Below are positions 16,132 to 24,988 of a stretch of 64,000 nucleotides of DNA, in pieces. A program made the position numbers and the translations under genes. This stretch comes from Erysipelotrichaceae bacterium (GTDB lineage: Bacteria; Bacillota_I; Bacilli_A; Erysipelotrichales; Erysipelotrichaceae): assembly GCA_017428765.1 (NCBI GenBank), contig JAFRQF010000011.1, positions 1 to 64,000 on the forward strand. Reading direction: 5' to 3'. Within the stretch, counting starts at the first letter, position 1, and each line of letters starts with the position of its first letter. The notes under the pieces were generated by a model, which saw only the letters and a program-made list of their open reading frames with translations, was not told the origin of the DNA and did no database searches.

Positions 16132-17597
16132 TACAGCTTCTTGGTCTGATAGATCGGATCCATGGTTAGGTGCATGCCTAACTTTTTAAATACATTGATA
16201 TCGACCTGCGACAGCAGTACGGAAGAGTGTACGTCGCAGCCTTCGAGTTTGTTCAAAGCTTTCAAAGCCTTGTCACAGATATCGGAAGTGATCGAATCGA
16301 CCGCCAGGGCGATCAGCACTTCATCGGTATGAAGTCTTGGATTGTGGCCGTGCAGATACTCGGTCTTGAGTTCCTGGATCGGTTTCAGGACTCTTTCGGA
16401 AAGAAGATGGACATCCGGGATCTCTCCGGCGATCTTCATGGCGTTGAGCAATGCAGCAGCGGAAGCACCCATCAGTTTGGATGTCTTGCCGGTGATGATC
16501 TGTCCGTTGTATTCGATGGCAACTGCCGGTTCCCCGGTCTTCTTTGCCAGCTCACAGGCCTTGACGGCGACCAGACGGTCGGCCTTGGTGACGCCGGCTT
16601 TGTTCATGATGGTCTCCATCTTGTAGAGGACTTCTTCCGGCAGATTGTCTTTTCTGACTTCGATCTCCGTATCGAAAAAACGGCGGATGATCTCGTCTTT
16701 GGCCGCTTTCTGGCAGACTTCGTCATCACAGATGCAGTTGCCGACCATGTTGACGCCCATGTCGGTCGGGGACTTGTAGATCTGTTTTCCCATGACCCGG
16801 ATCAGCAGGTCATTGAGTACCGGGAAGACTTCGACATCGCGGTTGTAGTTGATCGCGATCTTTTTATATGCTTCAAGATGGAACGGGTCGATCATGTTGA
16901 CATCGGAAAGATCGACGGTAGCCGCTTCATAAGCCAGATTGACCGGATGGTTCAATGGCAAGTTCCAGATCGGGAAGGTCTCAAATTTCGCATAGCCGGA
17001 TTTCAAACCTCTCTTGTTGTCGTGATACATCTGTGACAGACAGGTCGCCATCTTGCCGGATCCGGGACCTGGTGCTGTGACGACGATGATCTCACGGCTC
17101 GTTTCCAGATATTCGTTTTTGCCGAAACCGTTATCGGAAAGGATCAGACTGACGTTATTGGGATAGTTTTCGATCGCATAGTGATATGCGACTTTGATCT
17201 TGGATTTTTCCAGGCTCTTTCTTAAGCGGATGGCTTCGTTCTGCTTGTTGAAGTGGGTGATGACCACGCCGCCGATCTGCAGATCGACCATGTTGAAGGA
17301 GTCGATGAGGCGCAGAAGATCCTGTGAATAGGTGATGCCCAGATCCGAACGCATCTTGTTTTTTTCGATGTCGTTGGCGTTGATGACCAAGACCATTTCC
17401 ACTTTGTCTTTCAGCTTGAGCAGCATCTTGATCTTGGAATCCGGCTCAAAACCCGGTAAGACGCGGGAAGCGTGATTGTCGTCAAAAAGCTTTCCGCCGA
17501 ATTCAAGATACAGTTTGTTGAACTGGGAAACTCTTTTTTTGATGTTTTGCGATTGCAGTCTGATGTACTTTTTGTTGTCAAATCCGATCGTTTTCAT
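16119..17597 (-). CDS. DUF1846 family protein
   Basis: The 492-residue protein matches the DUF1846 family of Bacillota/Actinobacteria: MKTIGFDNKKYIRLQSQNI at the start, a P-loop-like VTAPGPGSGKMATCLSQ near residue 175, YAKFETFPIWNLPLNHPVNLAYEAAT, and HLTMDPIYQTKKLYH at the end. No function has been established for the family as far as I know. The ATG follows TATACT by 7 bases without a ribosome-binding site, so the message is likely leaderless. It is convergent with nth and divergent from nnrD. Confidence 0.88.
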   Translation of the reverse strand: MKTIGFDNKKYIRLQSQNIKKRVSQFNKLYLEFGGKLFDDNHASRVLPGFEPDSKIKMLLKLKDKVEMVLVINANDIEKNKMRSDLGITYSQDLLRLIDSFNMVDLQIGGVVITHFNKQNEAIRLRKSLEKSKIKVAYHYAIENYPNNVSLILSDNGFGKNEYLETSREIIVVTAPGPGSGKMATCLSQMYHDNKRGLKSGYAKFETFPIWNLPLNHPVNLAYEAATVDLSDVNMIDPFHLEAYKKIAINYNRDVEVFPVLNDLLIRVMGKQIYKSPTDMGVNMVGNCICDDEVCQKAAKDEIIRRFFDTEIEVRKDNLPEEVLYKMETIMNKAGVTKADRLVAVKACELAKKTGEPAVAIEYNGQIITGKTSKLMGASAAALLNAMKIAGEIPDVHLLSERVLKPIQELKTEYLHGHNPRLHTDEVLIALAVDSITSDICDKALKALNKLEGCDVHSSVLLSQVDINVFKKLGMHLTMDPIYQTKKLYHAK

Positions 17598-17604
17598 AGT
17601 TTTA

Positions 17605-17718
17605 AGTATATAACAAACCTCCGTCTTTTTTGTTACGGGTTGAACAAAAAATTGCGAATTGTGTTAAAGCGGACCGGTGTTTCGATACATGGCATGCCGA
17701 AGTGAAAAGAATTAGAAT
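17605..17718. promoter_or_regulatory. Divergent leaderless promoters, DUF1846 and nnrD
   Basis: Minus strand TATACT (17605-17610) lies 7 bases before the DUF1846 ATG. Plus strand TAGAAT (17713-17718) lies 6 bases before the nnrD ATG (17725). Between them a perfect 9-bp inverted repeat, TTTTTTGTT (17626-17634) and AACAAAAAA (17643-17651), could be an operator or a pair of A/T-rich upstream elements. Neither gene has a ribosome-binding site. Confidence 0.55.
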
Positions 17719-17724
17719 AGAAGT

Positions 17725-18558
17725 ATGGATAAAAATGATTTTTTTGCTCATTACCCAATACGTAAAGAAGATTCCAACAAGTACGATAACGGAGTAGCGG
17801 CTTTCATCTCGGGCTCCTACGGCATGGCCGGGGCGGCACTGTTTAACCTGCTTGGCGCAAGAAGCGTGGGGGCATCCTATATCCACAGTTTCCTTCCGGA
17901 TTCCATTTATCCGATCGTTGCGGCCAATGAGATGTCTGCCGTATATCATCCATATGATGAAAATGATGACGGGCTGATCGAAAGGGCATCTTTTTCTAAG
18001 ATCAAAGCCGTCGCATTTGGTTCGGGTACGGACAATCTTCCGCATGCCAGGAAATATCTTGAGGATCTCATTGAAAAATGCGAAGTGCCTTTGATCGTCG
18101 ATGCCAAGGGACTGCGTCTTCTTTCACAGGCGGAAGAACTGTACCATAAGGCCGATACATTGATCCTGACGCCGCATATGGGTGAATTTTCTTCCCTTTG
18201 TCACATGGATACTCATGAAATAAACAAAGACAGGAAGAAGATCGCCGTCAATTTCGCAAAGAAGAATGAGGTCATCCTGGTGCTCAAAGGTCCCGAAACG
18301 CTGGTCATCGATACCAAAGGGCAGATCTATGAGAATCATAGCGGCAACTGCTGTCTTGCCAGAGCGGGAAGCGGCGATGTGCTCACCGGCATGATCGCGG
18401 GGCTCTGTTCGTTATATGATGACCCATATCAGGCGGTGCAGGATGCCGTCTGGCTGCATGGCTTTCTGGCAGACGAAGCGATGGCTTGCCATTCAAAGGA
18501 AATCTTCGATCTTTCCTTATATCCTGAGCTTGCGGATCGGTTTTTCTTTGAAAGATGA
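17725..18558 (+). CDS. nnrD: ADP-dependent NAD(P)H-hydrate dehydratase
   Basis: The 277-residue protein of the YjeF C-terminal/ribokinase-like fold repairs hydrated NAD(P)H. Hallmarks are SGSYGMAGAALFNLLGA near the N-terminus, VDAKGL, LTPHMGEFSSL, VLKGPETLV and ARAGSGDVLTGMIAG with the catalytic Asp. It lacks the N-terminal epimerase (NnrE) domain found in the fused enzymes, so epimerisation would need another gene. Start at 17725 follows a TAGAAT hexamer by 6 bases. Confidence 0.88.
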   Translation: MDKNDFFAHYPIRKEDSNKYDNGVAAFISGSYGMAGAALFNLLGARSVGASYIHSFLPDSIYPIVAANEMSAVYHPYDENDDGLIERASFSKIKAVAFGSGTDNLPHARKYLEDLIEKCEVPLIVDAKGLRLLSQAEELYHKADTLILTPHMGEFSSLCHMDTHEINKDRKKIAVNFAKKNEVILVLKGPETLVIDTKGQIYENHSGNCCLARAGSGDVLTGMIAGLCSLYDDPYQAVQDAVWLHGFLADEAMACHSKEIFDLSLYPELADRFFFER

Positions 18559-18599
18559 ACGTTTTTCTTTCTGTAAAAATCCATTTACGTGCAGCAAAC

Positions 18600-18698
18600 G
18601 GTTAGCCTGTACTAACCATTATACCGATTGATATAATTTCTATGTAAATTTATATATAAAATTTCTGTTTTTTATATGGATTTCATTAATCTAGGAGG
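18600..18698 (+). promoter_or_regulatory. Hydrogenase operon promoter with palindromic operator
   Basis: TGa-TATAAT (18629-18637) is a perfect extended -10. The inverted repeat GGTTAG-N6-CTAACC (18600-18617) occupies the -35 region and looks like a repressor or activator site. A 60-70 base, very A/T-rich leader ends at a consensus AGGAGG (18693-18698) 8 bases before the ATG at 18707. The palindrome does not match the Rex consensus. Confidence 0.6.
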
Positions 18699-18706
18699 AT
18701 TACATT

Positions 18707-19192
18707 ATGGCTCATTTGCAGGAAGCGGCGGTTAAACAGATCACTGAGATCTGTGAGCGTTACAAAGACGAAGAAACACCGCTGATGATGATCTTGAGTG
18801 ACATCCAGAAGGAATATGGCTATATCCCTCTTGAGGTCCAGGAACTCGTATCGGAAAAGACCGGTATCAGTGTTGCTGAGATCTACGGTGTCGTCACTTT
18901 CTACTCTTTCTTCTCCTTGAAACCAAAAGGAAAGAACGTTATCGGCTGCTGCCTTGGCACGGCATGCTATGTCAAGGGTGCTCAGCAGGTCATTGACAAG
19001 TTCTCTGAGATCCTGGGCATCAAACCGGGCGAAACTTCGGAAGACGGTCTGTTCACGCTCGATGCATTACGCTGCATCGGTGCTTGCGGTATCGCTCCGG
19101 CTGTTCAGATCAACGGAACAGTTTATCCGAAGATGTCTGTCGATCAGGTCTCTCCATTGATTGAAAAGTATAAAAACGGGGGTGTTGCGTAA
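18707..19192 (+). CDS. hydC: NuoE-like [2Fe-2S] subunit of trimeric [FeFe] hydrogenase
   Basis: The 161-residue thioredoxin-like protein of the 24-kDa (NuoE/HydC/HndA) family binds a [2Fe-2S] cluster through CCLGTAC... and CIGACGIAP. It passes electrons between the flavin subunit and the H-cluster subunit. It is first of three adjacent genes whose products together match the HydABC/HndACD hydrogenases that use NAD(P)H with ferredoxin. It is 2 bases from the next gene. Confidence 0.9.
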   Translation: MAHLQEAAVKQITEICERYKDEETPLMMILSDIQKEYGYIPLEVQELVSEKTGISVAEIYGVVTFYSFFSLKPKGKNVIGCCLGTACYVKGAQQVIDKFSEILGIKPGETSEDGLFTLDALRCIGACGIAPAVQINGTVYPKMSVDQVSPLIEKYKNGGVA

Positions 19193-19194
19193 AT

Positions 19195-21087
19195 ATGGAA
19201 AAGATCCGCTCTTTTGAAGAACTGGAAGCTAAGCAGGCTGTATGTACCAAATGCATGGAGGACAAGTTCTCCGGAAACGACGGAAAAAGACATGTCGTTT
19301 TATGCGGCGGTACCGGATGTCTTTCTTCTCATTCCGATAAGATCAGAGAAAAATTCTCTGAGATCATCAAGGAAAGAGGATTGGATGACAAAGTTACTGT
19401 CAACCAGGTTGGCTGTTTCGGTTTCTGCTCTCAGGGTCCTTTCGTAAAGATCTTCCCTGAAGATACTTTATACAGAATGGTCAAGATCGAAGATGTTGAA
19501 GAGATCGTTGAAAAAGATCTGATCAACAACGAGATCGTCGATCGTCTGCTTTATGTCGATCCTGTCACAAAAGAAAAAGTCTCCAAGCAGGATGATATCG
19601 AATTCTATAAGAAACAGATGAGGATCGCTTTGCACGGCTGCGGTGCGATCGATCCGGAAAATATTGAAGAAGCATTGGGTTCCGAAGCTTTCAAAGGTCT
19701 GGCTAAGGCTCTGAAGATGGACAGAAAAGCCGTCATTCAGGAAGTCCTGGATTCCGGACTCAGAGGAAGAGGCGGTGCCGGCTTCCCGACAGGCAGAAAG
19801 TGGTCTTTCGTACCGGACATCGAAGGTCCGAAATACCTGGTATGTAACGGTGATGAAGGCGACCCGGGTGCATTCATGGATCGTTCGATCCTGGAAGGCA
19901 ATCCGTTTGCAGTCATCGAAGGCATGATGATCGGCGGTTACGCGATCGGTGCCCAGAACGGTTACTTCTACGTCAGAGCTGAGTATCCGATCGCTGTCAA
20001 CAGACTCAGACTCGCCATCAAAGCAATGGAAGAAGTCGGCCTGTTAGGCGACAACATCTTAGGCACAGACTTCAGCTTCCGTGTTCACATCAGGCTCGGT
20101 GCCGGCGCATTCGTCTGCGGTGAAGAGACTGCACTTCTTAACTCCATCGAAGGCAAGCGCGGTATGCCTAGACCTAGACCGCCGTTCCCGGCTGTCAAAG
20201 GCTTATGGGGCTGCCCGACCTGTGTCAACAACGTCGAGACGCTCGCAAATGTTCCATTCATCTTAAGAGAAGGCGCTGCCAAGTACGCTTCTGTCGGTAC
20301 GGAAAAATCCAAGGGTACAAAAGTATTCGCATTAGGCGGCAAGATCAACAACGTCGGTCTGGTCGAAGTACCGATGGGCACGACTTTGAAAGAACTGATC
20401 TATGAGATCGGCGGCGGTATCCCGAATGGCAAGGAATTCAAGGCCATCCAGACCGGCGGTCCTTCCGGCGGCTGTCTGACGGCTAAGAACCTGGATACTC
20501 CGATCGATTACGATAACCTGATCGCAGCCGGTTCCATGATGGGTTCCGGTGGTGCGATCGTCATGGATGAAGACAACTGTATGGTAGACGTCGCGAAGTT
20601 CTATATGGAATTCATCTGCGATGAGTCCTGCGGTAAGTGTTCTCCATGCCGTATCGGTACTAAGAGGATGCTCGAGATCCTGACCAGGATCACCGAAGGC
20701 AAGGGCACTTTGGAAGACCTCGATGCTTTGAACGAGCTGGCAAACAACGTCAAGACCAATTCGCTCTGCGGCCTTGGTCAGACGGCTCCGAACCCGATCC
20801 TTTCCACGATGGCTTCCTTCAAGGATGAATACATCGCTCATATCGTTGACAAGAAGTGCCCGGCTCACGTCTGTAAGAACCTGATGTCCTATGTCATCGA
20901 CAAGGATAAATGTTTCGGCTGTCAGATGTGTGCTAAGGGCTGTCCGGCTGATGCGATCCATCATATCACTCCGCAATACATTGCTCCGGGCAAGAAGCTT
21001 CCGGCGATGTATATCGACGCTGACAAGTGTGTCAAGTGCGGTGCATGTATCGCTACTTGTAAGTTTGGTGCTATATCCAAGCAATAG
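19195..21087 (+). CDS. hydB: NuoF-like flavin/iron-sulfur subunit of [FeFe] hydrogenase
   Basis: This 630-residue subunit has an N-terminal thioredoxin-like [2Fe-2S] domain (LCGGTGCLSSHS...GCFGFCSQGP). The NuoF-type core follows, with the FMN/NAD-binding glycines (SGLRGRGGAGFPTGRKW, NGDEGDPGAFMDR) and the 4Fe-4S motif ESCGKCSPCRIGT. Two C-terminal ferredoxin-type clusters close the protein (CFGCQMCAKGC, CVKCGACIATC). It is the NAD(P)H-reacting subunit of a cytoplasmic hydrogenase that may couple ferredoxin and NAD(P)H oxidation to H2 release. Confidence 0.92.
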   Translation: MEKIRSFEELEAKQAVCTKCMEDKFSGNDGKRHVVLCGGTGCLSSHSDKIREKFSEIIKERGLDDKVTVNQVGCFGFCSQGPFVKIFPEDTLYRMVKIEDVEEIVEKDLINNEIVDRLLYVDPVTKEKVSKQDDIEFYKKQMRIALHGCGAIDPENIEEALGSEAFKGLAKALKMDRKAVIQEVLDSGLRGRGGAGFPTGRKWSFVPDIEGPKYLVCNGDEGDPGAFMDRSILEGNPFAVIEGMMIGGYAIGAQNGYFYVRAEYPIAVNRLRLAIKAMEEVGLLGDNILGTDFSFRVHIRLGAGAFVCGEETALLNSIEGKRGMPRPRPPFPAVKGLWGCPTCVNNVETLANVPFILREGAAKYASVGTEKSKGTKVFALGGKINNVGLVEVPMGTTLKELIYEIGGGIPNGKEFKAIQTGGPSGGCLTAKNLDTPIDYDNLIAAGSMMGSGGAIVMDEDNCMVDVAKFYMEFICDESCGKCSPCRIGTKRMLEILTRITEGKGTLEDLDALNELANNVKTNSLCGLGQTAPNPILSTMASFKDEYIAHIVDKKCPAHVCKNLMSYVIDKDKCFGCQMCAKGCPADAIHHITPQYIAPGKKLPAMYIDADKCVKCGACIATCKFGAISKQ

Positions 21088-21099
21088 GAGGGAGAACAG

Positions 21100-22878
21100 A
21101 TGGAATTAGTAAATATCAAAATTGAAGGCCAGGAATATCAGGTCGAAAAAGGTCTGACGATCATGGAAGCCGCAAAGAAATGCGGTTACGAGATCCCATC
21201 CTTATGTTCATACAATCATGGCGAATGCTCACTGGCATCCTGCCGTGTATGTCTTGTCGAAGCACAGGAAGGCAAAGGACCGAACCGTCTTGTTGCCTCA
21301 TGTGTCTATCCTGTTTCCGAAGGCATGAATATCACGATCGGTTCTCCGAAGGCAACGACTGCCAGAAGGACTTCCGTCGAACTGCTGCTCTCCAACCATA
21401 ACCGCAACTGTCAGGAATGTGACAAGAACGGCAAGTGTGAACTGCTCCATGTTGCGCAGGTCACCGGCGCAAGAGAGAACATGTATGTCGGCGAAAAGAC
21501 AGAAACGACTGTCGATATGCTGACACCTTCGATCAAACGTGATACTTCGAAATGTATCCTCTGCGGCAGATGTATCGCAAGATGCGGATCCGCTCACGGT
21601 CTTTCCGTTCTGGGCTTTGAAAGAAGAGGCTTCAGAACGATCGTTGCTCCGGCTGAAAACAGATCCTTCAAGAATTCTCCATGTATCCTCTGCGGTCAGT
21701 GTACGACAGTATGTCCGACCGGTGCGCTCATGGAAGTCTCTGAGATCGATAAGGTCGACGCTGCATTCAAGGCTGGCAAACATGTCGTCGTTCAGGTCGC
21801 TCCGGCTGTCCGTGCTTCCTTAGGTGAAGAATTCGGTTACAAGATCGGCACACCTGTTACCGGCAAGATGATCGCTGCTTTGAGAAGACTCGGTTTCGAA
21901 AAGTGCTACGATGTCAACTTCGGTGCTGACCTCACGATCATGGAAGAGGGCACAGAACTCTTACACAGATTATCTGAAGGCGGTACACTGCCGATGATCA
22001 CATCCTGCTCACCGGGCTGGGTCAACTACGCAGAATACTACTATGCAGATCTCCTGGATCATCTTTCAAGCTGCAAGTCTCCTCACCAGATGCAGGGTGC
22101 CATCATCAAATCTTACTGGGCAAAACAGAAGGGTTATGATCCGAAAGACGTCTTCGTCGTATCGATCATGCCATGTACTGCCAAGAAGTTTGAAAAGGAA
22201 AGACCTGAAATGGAAGTCGACGGCATCAGAGATGTCGATGCAGTCCTGACGACAAGAGAACTGGGCAAGCTGATCAAGCGTTCCGGTATCAACTTCAACA
22301 AACTCCCTGACGAAGAATGGGATCAGGACATCATGGGTGAATACTCAGGTGCCGGTGTCATCTTTGGTGTCACAGGCGGTGTTATGGAAGCTGCTTTGAG
22401 AACTGTCTACTTCAAGCTGACCGGCAAGGAATACGGCAAGATCGAATTCACTGAGGTCAGAGGCCATGAAGCCGGCATCAGAGAAGCTGCGATCGATATC
22501 AACGGTACAGTCGTCAATATCGCTGTCGCTTCCGGCATGAAGTCCGCTAAGGTCCTGCTCGATGAGATCAGAGAAGGCAAGTCCAAATATGCGTTCATCG
22601 AGATCATGGGCTGCCCGGGCGGCTGTATCAACGGCGGCGGTCAGTCTTATGTCAAGCCTTGCTTCTTACCGAACGAAGACGACGACATCCTTGATACTTA
22701 CAAGGAAAAGAGAGCGAAAGCTTTGTATTCGGAAGATGAAAGACAGGTCATCAGACAGTCTCACAACAACAAACAGATACAGGAATTATACGAAAAATTC
22801 CTTGGTGAACCGAACTCTCATCTGGCTCACAAGCTCTTACATACGAGCTACAACGCCAACAGAGAAAGATTCGAGTAA
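21100..22878 (+). CDS. hydA: [FeFe] hydrogenase catalytic subunit
   Basis: The 592-residue protein has an N-terminal plant-type [2Fe-2S] domain (CSYNHGECSLASCRVC), the His-ligated 4Fe-4S motif (H-x3-C-x2-C-x5-C in NHNRNCQECDKNGKC), two ferredoxin clusters (CILCGRCIARC, CILCGQCTTVC) and the H-cluster motifs TSCSPGW, IMPCTAKKFE and MGCPGGCINGGGQ. It reduces protons or oxidises H2. No HydE/F/G maturases are in the window; they must be encoded elsewhere if the enzyme is active. A GC-rich terminator follows. Confidence 0.95.
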   Translation: MELVNIKIEGQEYQVEKGLTIMEAAKKCGYEIPSLCSYNHGECSLASCRVCLVEAQEGKGPNRLVASCVYPVSEGMNITIGSPKATTARRTSVELLLSNHNRNCQECDKNGKCELLHVAQVTGARENMYVGEKTETTVDMLTPSIKRDTSKCILCGRCIARCGSAHGLSVLGFERRGFRTIVAPAENRSFKNSPCILCGQCTTVCPTGALMEVSEIDKVDAAFKAGKHVVVQVAPAVRASLGEEFGYKIGTPVTGKMIAALRRLGFEKCYDVNFGADLTIMEEGTELLHRLSEGGTLPMITSCSPGWVNYAEYYYADLLDHLSSCKSPHQMQGAIIKSYWAKQKGYDPKDVFVVSIMPCTAKKFEKERPEMEVDGIRDVDAVLTTRELGKLIKRSGINFNKLPDEEWDQDIMGEYSGAGVIFGVTGGVMEAALRTVYFKLTGKEYGKIEFTEVRGHEAGIREAAIDINGTVVNIAVASGMKSAKVLLDEIREGKSKYAFIEIMGCPGGCINGGGQSYVKPCFLPNEDDDILDTYKEKRAKALYSEDERQVIRQSHNNKQIQELYEKFLGEPNSHLAHKLLHTSYNANRERFE

Positions 22879-22897
22879 TCTGGATCATCCAAAGATC

Positions 22898-22924
22898 AGG
22901 GCCGGCAATTGCCGGCCTTTCTTT
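22898..22924 (+). terminator. Terminator of the hydrogenase operon
   Basis: GGCCGGC (22900-22906), loop AATT, GCCGGCC (22911-22917), then TTTCTTT. It is the most GC-rich hairpin of the window. Confidence 0.9.
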
Positions 22925-22939
22925 ATGCGTTAAGCTATC

Positions 22940-22948
22940 TGTTATACT
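22940..22948 (+). promoter_or_regulatory. Extended -10 for the DUF3196-like gene
   Basis: TGt-TATACT (22940-22948) lies 9 bases before the ATG at 22958. There is no ribosome-binding site (AATATAGGT intervenes), so translation is probably leaderless or near-leaderless. Confidence 0.6.
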
Positions 22949-22957
22949 AATATAGGT

Positions 22958-23590
22958 ATGAATTACTACGAAGATATATTAAAGAAGATCGAAGAACTGA
23001 TCGATCAGGGAAATCATGAAGACGCAAGACGGCTCATCCTCAATGAGCTCGATATGCCGTATGTCCCGAAGGATTTTGAAGAAACGCTTCATGATCTGCT
23101 TATGCAGATAAACGACACCGATAAAAACGTAAGAAAGTTCTCGGAGGAGGAGATCCTTTCCTTTCTGGATAAGGACGAAAAGTATCAGCTGATCGCCGTC
23201 AGTGAACTAGACAGGATGAACCTACGCAATCACCTTGATGTCATTGCCCGTTATCTGATGAATGAAGAGCGAAGCGTCAATGCCAAAGCTTTGCTGATCG
23301 ATTCCCTGATCGCTCAGCAGATCGATGAACCGTTTCTGTATAAGTCCAAAGACAAAGAGATCAGTTTTGTGGCAAAAGATCTGAAAAGGGCAGACCAGGG
23401 AGAATGTTTTGAAAAAGTGAAGCAGATCCTGGAAGAAGAATTCATGAAAGAGCCCTCCAAACTGTGCCTTGCCATGCAGCTTTTGTATAAGGAGGCGATG
23501 CTTTGCCTTCCCGATCAGCTGGATGAAAAAGACAGTGCTTTGATCGGTGAAAAGATCATCAATTTCATCAACGATGCCTTTGATAGCTGA
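22958..23590 (+). CDS. DUF3196-like helical repeat protein
   Basis: The 210-residue, acidic, all-helical protein begins MNYYEDILKKIEELIDQGN and has TPR-like helix pairs (LIDQGNHEDARRLILNEL). It resembles DUF3196 proteins found in Mollicutes and Erysipelotrichia, whose function is unknown. No signal peptide or membrane segment is visible. It stands alone between the hydrogenase terminator and the trigger-factor promoter. The family name is from memory and needs a profile search. Confidence 0.65.
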   Translation: MNYYEDILKKIEELIDQGNHEDARRLILNELDMPYVPKDFEETLHDLLMQINDTDKNVRKFSEEEILSFLDKDEKYQLIAVSELDRMNLRNHLDVIARYLMNEERSVNAKALLIDSLIAQQIDEPFLYKSKDKEISFVAKDLKRADQGECFEKVKQILEEEFMKEPSKLCLAMQLLYKEAMLCLPDQLDEKDSALIGEKIINFINDAFDS

Positions 23591-23645
23591 GGATTGCTAA
23601 AACATTGACAGAATAGGCTTTTATATAGCAATTAGCGGATTTAAA

Positions 23646-23654
23646 TGATATTAT
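23646..23654 (+). promoter_or_regulatory. Extended -10 of tig
   Basis: TGa-TATTAT (23646-23654) with a normal leader and ribosome-binding site AAAGGAG before the ATG at 23682. A TTGACA at 23605-23610 is too far away to be its -35. Confidence 0.45.
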
Positions 23655-23681
23655 AAATAAGACTTTAAAGGAGTAAATGAT

Positions 23682-24944
23682 ATGTCAGAATATAAAAAAG
23701 TTGAAAACGCCAAAGCGGAACTGACCTGCACATTGGAAGGTGAGTCCTGGGAAAAGGCAAAAGAAGCTGCTTTCAAAAAGCTGGCGGCTAAAGTAGAAAT
23801 AAAAGGTTTCAGAAGAGGCCAGGCACCTAAGCACCTCGCTGAAAAGTATATCAACCATAACGAAGTATTGCTGGATGCTGCGGAAGCACTCGCTCAGGGT
23901 GCTCTGGATGCAGCGATCAAGGAACATGATGTCACTCTGATCGACAGACCGGAACTCAAGGTCGATGATCTCAATGATGAAAAGTGCGTCATGACTTTCG
24001 TCTGCCCGGTCCTTCCGGATGTCAAAGTCGGTGATTACAAGTCCCTTGAATACAAAGTTGCCGATGTCGAAGTCACCGATCAGGAGATCGACGATCAGAT
24101 CGCTACATTATTAGACCGCAAGGCTGACCTGGAATTAAAGGAAGACGGCGTCGTTGAAGATGGCGATACTGCAGTCATCGACTACGAAGGCTTCTTAGGC
24201 GATACGCCGTTTGAAGGCGGCAAAGACGAAAACCATGACCTGGTCATCGGTTCCCATACCTTCATTCCTGGTTTCGAAGAGCAGCTCATCGGCATGAAGT
24301 CCGAGGAGACCAAGGACATCATGGTCACTTTCCCGAAGGAATATCATGCAGCTGACCTTGCAGACAAGGAAGCTCGTTTCACTGTTACGGTTCATGAGAT
24401 CAAGAAGAAAGTCCTTCCTGAACTCAATGATGAATTCGTCAAGGAACTCAAGTATGACAACGTCAATACGGTTGATGAATTAAGAAACTACACAAAAGAA
24501 AATCTGGAAAACAGAAAGAAATCCGAAGCGGAAAGAAATGCTGACAACGATCTGATGGATAAGCTCGTTGAGATCACGGAAGTCGAGATCCCGGAAGCTA
24601 TGGTCAAGAGCGAACTTGACAGCATGATCCAGAACTATGAAGCAAACATGATGCAGCAGGGCTTATCTCTTGCACAGTTCTTAAAGATCACAAATCAGAC
24701 AGTCGATCAGCTCAGAGATTCCATGAAGGATGATGCAAACAAGCGTATCAAGATCAATCTTGCTTTAAGCGAAATCGCCAAGAGTGAGAATATCGCAGTA
24801 AATGACGAAGATCTCAAGAAAGAGTATGACAGAATGGCTGAGATGTACTCTATGAGCGCGGATGAAATCAAGAAATACGTTCCGGAAGACACGCTCAGTG
24901 ATGATCTTAGGATGCAGAAGGCATTAGATTTACTGAAGAAATAA
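23682..24944 (+). CDS. tig: Trigger factor (ribosome-bound chaperone/PPIase)
   Basis: The 420-residue protein has three domains: the N-terminal ribosome-binding domain with the signature KGFRRGQAPKHLAEKYI (residues about 43-60), a central FKBP-type prolyl isomerase (GDTAVIDYEGFLGDTPFEGGK..., residues about 160-245) and the helical C-terminal chaperone arms. Length is typical (about 430). It precedes lon; clpX, found between them in B. subtilis, is absent. A small terminator hairpin follows immediately. Confidence 0.95.
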   Translation: MSEYKKVENAKAELTCTLEGESWEKAKEAAFKKLAAKVEIKGFRRGQAPKHLAEKYINHNEVLLDAAEALAQGALDAAIKEHDVTLIDRPELKVDDLNDEKCVMTFVCPVLPDVKVGDYKSLEYKVADVEVTDQEIDDQIATLLDRKADLELKEDGVVEDGDTAVIDYEGFLGDTPFEGGKDENHDLVIGSHTFIPGFEEQLIGMKSEETKDIMVTFPKEYHAADLADKEARFTVTVHEIKKKVLPELNDEFVKELKYDNVNTVDELRNYTKENLENRKKSEAERNADNDLMDKLVEITEVEIPEAMVKSELDSMIQNYEANMMQQGLSLAQFLKITNQTVDQLRDSMKDDANKRIKINLALSEIAKSENIAVNDEDLKKEYDRMAEMYSMSADEIKKYVPEDTLSDDLRMQKALDLLKK

Positions 24945-24946
24945 CA

Positions 24947-24970
24947 AAAAGACGCTTTGCGTCTTTTCTT
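24947..24970 (+). terminator. Terminator/attenuator between tig and lon
   Basis: AAAAGACGC (24947-24955), loop TTT, GCGTCTTTT (24959-24967), then CTT. It lies only 9 bases upstream of the lon ribosome-binding site, so it may act as a partial read-through terminator that lowers lon relative to tig. No separate lon promoter is evident. Confidence 0.75.
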
Positions 24971-24988
24971 AAATTCAGGAGGTAATTT

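Noticed and set aside
16227..17036. 269-codon plus-strand frame within DUF1846
   Set aside because: Antisense to a conserved gene and without initiation signals.
18600..18617. Rex-binding site before the hydrogenase genes
   Set aside because: The half-sites GGTTAG/CTAACC with a 6-base spacer do not fit the Rex consensus of TTGTGAA/TTCACAA-like arms with a 4-base spacer.
23605..23610. TTGACA as a -35 for tig
   Set aside because: No -10-like hexamer lies 16-18 bases downstream; the TGaTATTAT element is 38 bases away.
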